From an uncultured Myxococcales bacterium (GTDB taxonomy: Bacteria > Myxococcota_A > UBA9042), in contig CAIXAA010000512.1 in NCBI GenBank assembly GCA_903917305.1, positions 1 through 9,280 of the forward strand: a stretch of 9,280 bases of DNA, given 5' to 3'. Positions 6,880 through 9,280 of this stretch are shown here, one piece after another. Within the stretch, counting starts at the first letter, position 1, and each line of letters opens with the position of its first letter. The translations under genes and the position numbers were made by a program. The notes under the pieces were generated by a model, which did not search any database, had not been told where the DNA came from, and was given only the letters and a program-made list of their open reading frames with translations.

Positions 6880-6890
6880 GCGGCACGCCC

Positions 6891-7643
6891 TTACTTGCGG
6901 CATAGCGCCCACCAGGTCAGGCCGGGGACGTCGGCGCCCCAGCGCGAAAGGAGCCGCGAGGCGGCGTTGTCCAGCGAGAATGCGGCATTCACGGCGGCGG
7001 TCACCGGCTTGCCGGCGCGCCAGGTGATGTGCGGATCGTGCGCGGCAGGGTGCACGCCCAGCGCCCGCTCGCGCAGCTTGCCGACGAAACGCGGCAGCAA
7101 CAGGCTGTGGAACAGGCCGCCGGAGCGCACGATCTGCAGGCCGGCCCCTTGCAGCACCGAGCGCGCCTGCGCCGGCCCATAGCGCCGGAAATGCTGCAGG
7201 AACTTGTCGTGGCTGGTGAACAGGCCCTGCCAGGCCGGCACGCTGATCAGCATCCAGCCGCCCGGCGCCAGGTCGCGGGCGACCAGCTCCGTGAGGAAGG
7301 CGCGATCGTCCGGCACGTGCTCCAGCACGTCGAGCAGCAGCACGAGGTCATGCGGCCCGGGCGGCGGCTGCGTGCACAAGTCGACCTGCGGCGGCAGGTT
7401 TTCGGCCAGCGCGGCGACGGTCGCCGGCGTGTACTCGGCATCGACGCAGTGCAGGCGAGCGTTCTTCGGCAGTTGCGCGGCCAGCTGCGCGGCGAACCAC
7501 GCATCGCCGGCGCCGACGTCGAGGCCGCTGCGCACCTGCGCGAGAGCGCCGGAGTCGGCCAGCAGGCGCGCGAAAAAGCGGGCGCGCGCCGTCTCCCAAG
7601 GATGGCGGGCAGCAGTGTTGGCGTGGGCTTCGCGCAGGTCCAT
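6891..7643 (-). CDS. Class I SAM-dependent methyltransferase
   Basis: 250 residues, cytoplasmic, transferring a methyl group from S-adenosylmethionine to an unknown acceptor. Seen: an N-terminal RHPWETARARFF segment (13-24), motif I LDVGAGDAW (41-49) binding SAM, Asp68 at the end of strand 2 as the probable ribose-binding acid, LLLDVLEHVPDD (102-113) as the post-II motif, and APGGWMLISVP as the strand-5 motif. The C-terminal third is a variable substrate-binding region containing FRRYG. The ATG at 7643 has AAGGA five bases upstream and a good promoter candidate. The next gene on the same strand is a polyprenyl-phosphate sugar synthase-like glycosyltransferase, so a sugar or sugar-lipid acceptor is plausible, but this rests on context. 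The order of motifs is complete, with no sign of damage. Confidence 0.92.
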   Translation of the reverse strand: MDLREAHANTAARHPWETARARFFARLLADSGALAQVRSGLDVGAGDAWFAAQLAAQLPKNARLHCVDAEYTPATVAALAENLPPQVDLCTQPPPGPHDLVLLLDVLEHVPDDRAFLTELVARDLAPGGWMLISVPAWQGLFTSHDKFLQHFRRYGPAQARSVLQGAGLQIVRSGGLFHSLLLPRFVGKLRERALGVHPAAHDPHITWRAGKPVTAAVNAAFSLDNAASRLLSRWGADVPGLTWWALCRK

Positions 7644-7670
7644 CGGGTTCCTTCGGGGGCGGGCGGTGGC

Positions 7671-7699
7671 ACGCTAGTGAAGGATCACCGAGTTGGCAA
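7671..7699 (-). promoter_or_regulatory. Candidate sigma70-type promoter of the methyltransferase gene
   Basis: On the minus strand TTGCCA (7699-7694, five of six consensus positions) is followed at exactly 17 bases by TAGCGT (7676-7671, three of six, including the conserved T, A and T). Transcription would start near 7664, about 20 bases before the ATG at 7643, leaving room for the AAGGA ribosome-binding site. This is the best promoter match in the window. Confidence 0.5.
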
Positions 7700-7712
7700 G
7701 ATCTGGGCGTGC

Positions 7713-7778
7713 GGGGCCCGAGCCGGGGCCCGAACCGGAGCCCGAGCCGGAACCCGAACCGAAGCCGGCCCCGGCCGG
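7713..7778. repeat. GC-rich 12-bp tandem repeat, about 5.5 imperfect copies
   Basis: On the plus strand the units are GGGGCCCGAGCC, GGGGCCCGAACC, GGAGCCCGAGCC, GGAACCCGAACC and a diverged GAAGCCGGCCCC, ending in GGCCGG. There is a weaker 6-base sub-period. The array lies between the 3' end of a short minus-strand reading frame (7787) and the methyltransferase promoter (7699). One plus-strand frame would read Pro-Glu repeats and one minus-strand frame Gly-Ser, but neither has a credible start and length, so I treat it as non-coding. Its end (7765-7778) can fold as CCGGC/GCCGG with a 4-base loop. Confidence 0.8.
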
Positions 7779-7786
7779 ACTCCGCC

Positions 7787-8044
7787 TCAGCCCTTCGCGT
7801 CGTCCTGCGTCTCCTCCGCAGCCGCCACCGCCGCCTTCTTGAGCTCCGCCGGCGTCTGGTCGCTCGCGATGGCCGTCACCAGCGCGCCCACCAGCAGCGG
7901 CATGTCGCGCTCGGCCGCGCCCGCGATGTCCGGCGGCGCCATCAGCGCCTCATGCGGCAGCGTGATGATCTGGGATCCGGCTGAAAAGGAGGTCCAGTTT
8001 TCGCGCCGCTCCCGAGCGCAGGGCAGATCGCACCACCTCGACAT
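7787..8044 (-). CDS. Short hypothetical reading frame, possibly the 3' remnant of a lost gene
   Basis: 85 codons from the ATG at 8044. I do not recognise the protein. From about residue 24 to the stop, nearly every third codon position is G or C and the sequence reads like real protein: ITLPHEALMAPPDIAGAAER, then MPLLVGALVTAIASDQTPAELKKAA and an acidic end. The first 23 codons are different: Trp, Cys and Arg-rich, less GC-biased, and with no ribosome-binding site before the ATG. Coding character therefore extends upstream of the internal Met35 but not back to 8044, as expected for a gene that lost its 5' part near 7978. Alternatively a 51-residue protein starts at Met35 (7942), which has GAGG five bases upstream. 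No domain or catalytic motif is visible. Confidence 0.4.
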   Translation of the reverse strand: MSRWCDLPCARERRENWTSFSAGSQIITLPHEALMAPPDIAGAAERDMPLLVGALVTAIASDQTPAELKKAAVAAAEETQDDAKG

Positions 8045-8167
8045 TGGCCCGTGACATTACCCTGCCATTGTGCTGTGCTGGCGCCCGGTGCTGATCTCGT
8101 GAGGGGGATTTCCGGAGCTTCCAAGACGCGACGGGAGGGCCGCGAGCGCAGCCGAGATGGGGGAGTC
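7979..8167. other. Intergenic stretch of lower GC upstream of the Cys-rich lipoprotein
   Basis: Apart from the doubtful first codons of the short minus-strand frame, I see no gene here. G+C is visibly lower than in the neighbours, with an AT-containing segment at 7982-8001 that includes AAGGAGGT (7986-7993) with no start codon after it. The region must hold the promoter of the gene at 8168. The nearest match, GTGACA near 8051 with TGTGCT 17 bases on, is weak. The segment may be a deletion or insertion scar. Confidence 0.4.
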
Positions 8168-9280
8168 ATGCGCGGTGCTCAGCTGGTTCGCTGGACGGTG
8201 CTCGGGTGTCTGGTGGCCTTCACGGGGGCGTGCGGCTCGACCGCCGGCAAGCAAGGAGAACCCACTGCAGACGCGGTTGCGCCCGCTCCTGATGCGGCAA
8301 CGACGGACACAGCGACGCCGGACGTCCCGGGCAGCGACGCCGCCGAGACCGCAGTGCCCGGGCCCGACGTTGCGGACGTGGCAGCCCCGGATGTCGTCGA
8401 CGCCGGCACGGATGCCATCGCGGACAGCGCCACGGATGACGTGACCGACACCGCGAACGACCTGGCCGATGCCGACGATGCCGCACAGCCGCCGCCCGAT
8501 GACCTGGATGCCGATGATGCGGCTGCCGTTCCCGACGCGGTCCTGTCCGACCTGGCGGCGGACGATGCCGACGACGCGTTCGCCGCGGATGCGAGCGATG
8601 CGGACGACGTCGCCGACGCCGCCGCTCCGGATGACGCTGCGACGCCCGACGACACGGGCACAGGCGACTCTGTCACGGATGCGGACACCTCCGCCGATGC
8701 CAGCGCGCCGTGCTCGGCCGGCGCGCCTTGCACTGCAGGCGTCTGCAACCCGGCCACCAACGCTTGCGTCACCTGCCTCGTGCCGGCCGACTGCGGCAGT
8801 GGCCAGATCTGCGTCGAGAACGGCTGCGTCGCCAAGCCGCCCTGCACCGTGGCGACCTGCAACGGCGCGACGCCGTTCTGCGACAGCGCCAGCGGCCAGT
8901 GCATCGCCTGCTTTGCCGACGGCAACTGCAGCGGCGGCCAGATCTGCAAGGCTGGCGCTTGCGTCGCCAACGCGCCGTGCACGGAGAGCAGCGCGTGCCC
9001 CAAGGTGTGCGACGTCGCCGCCGGCCAGTGCGTCGAGTGCCTTGCCAGCAGCGATTGCGCGGCCAACCAGTTCTGCACCGGCGCCCACGTCTGCGCGCCG
9101 GACCTCTGCGCCACCGGCGCCTGCAGCGGCGGCGCGTTCTTTGCCTGCCAGCCGGACGGCAGCGGCTACCTCGCCGCGGTCGCCTGCGCCGACAACAACG
9201 TCTGCACCGACGACACCTGCGACGCCGCGACCGGCTGCGCCAATCCGCCCAATGCCTCGATCTGCAACGACGGCAACGCC
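8168..9280 (+). CDS. Cys-rich secreted lipoprotein with a long acidic Asp/Ala linker, 3' end beyond the window
   Basis: 371 codons are visible with no stop; the gene runs off the right edge. The ATG at 8168 follows GGGGGAG with a short gap of two bases; no other in-frame start leaves a full signal sequence. The hydrophobic segment ends at TGAC (19-22), an atypical lipobox with Thr rather than Leu at -3; Cys22 is the likely lipidated residue. Residues 31-180 are dominated by Asp and Ala with no Lys, Arg or His, so this is a strongly acidic stalk. From 182 there are 32 Cys in 190 residues. Three units share CxxC, then DC or NC, then a GQIC/NQFC motif, starting at Cys200, Cys245 and Cys288. Next come a FFACQPDGSGY segment and DNNVCTDDTCDAATGC, a motif of myxobacterial Cys-rich repeat proteins. 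Likely a disulfide-stabilised surface or adhesion protein; the function is unknown. Confidence 0.88.
   Translation, partial: MRGAQLVRWTVLGCLVAFTGACGSTAGKQGEPTADAVAPAPDAATTDTATPDVPGSDAAETAVPGPDVADVAAPDVVDAGTDAIADSATDDVTDTANDLADADDAAQPPPDDLDADDAAAVPDAVLSDLAADDADDAFAADASDADDVADAAAPDDAATPDDTGTGDSVTDADTSADASAPCSAGAPCTAGVCNPATNACVTCLVPADCGSGQICVENGCVAKPPCTVATCNGATPFCDSASGQCIACFADGNCSGGQICKAGACVANAPCTESSACPKVCDVAAGQCVECLASSDCAANQFCTGAHVCAPDLCATGACSGGAFFACQPDGSGYLAAVACADNNVCTDDTCDAATGCANPPNASICNDGNA

Noticed and set aside
6797..6886. Upstream start for the glycosyltransferase gene
   Set aside because: It would place the palindrome and terminator-like hairpin inside coding sequence and add 30 residues not typical of the family.
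7714..7839. Plus-strand Pro-Glu repeat frame across the 12-bp array
   Set aside because: It is only about 50 codons between stops, with no ATG start or ribosome-binding site.
7986..7993. AAGGAGGT, a perfect Shine-Dalgarno sequence on the plus strand
   Set aside because: No start codon lies within the usual distance downstream and no reading frame follows. Its reverse complement resembles the 3' end of 16S rRNA only over this short core, and no rRNA is present.
7029..8054. 341-codon open frame on the plus strand
   Set aside because: It is antisense to the methyltransferase gene and crosses the repeat array; no protein-like features.
8057..9114. Long minus-strand frames of 343 and 311 codons opposite the Cys-rich gene
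   Set aside because: They are mirror images of the Cys and Asp/Ala repeats. The plus-strand frame has the lipobox, ordered Cys repeats and a known motif.

Overview
This is a GC-rich window (roughly 70% G+C by eye, with codon third positions almost all G or C). It most resembles chromosomal DNA of a Myxococcota or other deltaproteobacterial lineage. The main clue is two secreted lipoproteins built as lipobox, long Asp/Ala-rich linker and extracellular domain. One of them carries the Cys-rich repeats and the DNNxCTDDTCDxxxGC motif often seen in those groups. The assignment is inference from style, not from a marker gene.

Layout. (1) 1-1200, minus strand: 5' part of an L-type (legume-like) lectin lipoprotein that runs off the left edge. 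(2) 1201-1411: divergent control region with a promoter candidate for each side, a 25-bp perfect dyad over the rightward promoter, and two strong leader hairpins. (3) 1412-6016, plus strand: a tightly packed four-gene operon for a MacAB-TolC-type tripartite exporter: periplasmic adaptor, ABC ATPase, FtsX-like permease and outer-membrane channel. MacB is split into two genes. (4) 6023-7643, minus strand: a class I SAM methyltransferase followed by a family 2 glycosyltransferase of the dolichyl-phosphate-sugar synthase type, probably co-transcribed. This pair converges on the exporter operon with a 6-bp gap. (5) 7644-8167: a good promoter for the methyltransferase, a 12-bp GC-rich tandem repeat, and a short minus-strand reading frame that looks like the 3' remnant of a lost gene. 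(6) 8168-9280, plus strand: 5' part of a Cys-rich lipoprotein that runs off the right edge.

How they may work together. The exporter is a complete path from inner membrane to cell exterior, but its substrate cannot be read from the sequence. The methyltransferase and glycosyltransferase suggest synthesis or decoration of a lipid-linked sugar. The two lipoproteins are likely envelope or surface proteins, one of them with an intact carbohydrate-binding fold. The common theme is cell-surface biogenesis. I see no phage, CRISPR, toxin-antitoxin, tRNA or rRNA genes and no intact mobile element. Nothing here amounts to a clearly new system. The points most worth a second look are the lectin lipoprotein, the dyad and hairpins in the divergent control region, and the remnant/repeat patch at 7713-8044.
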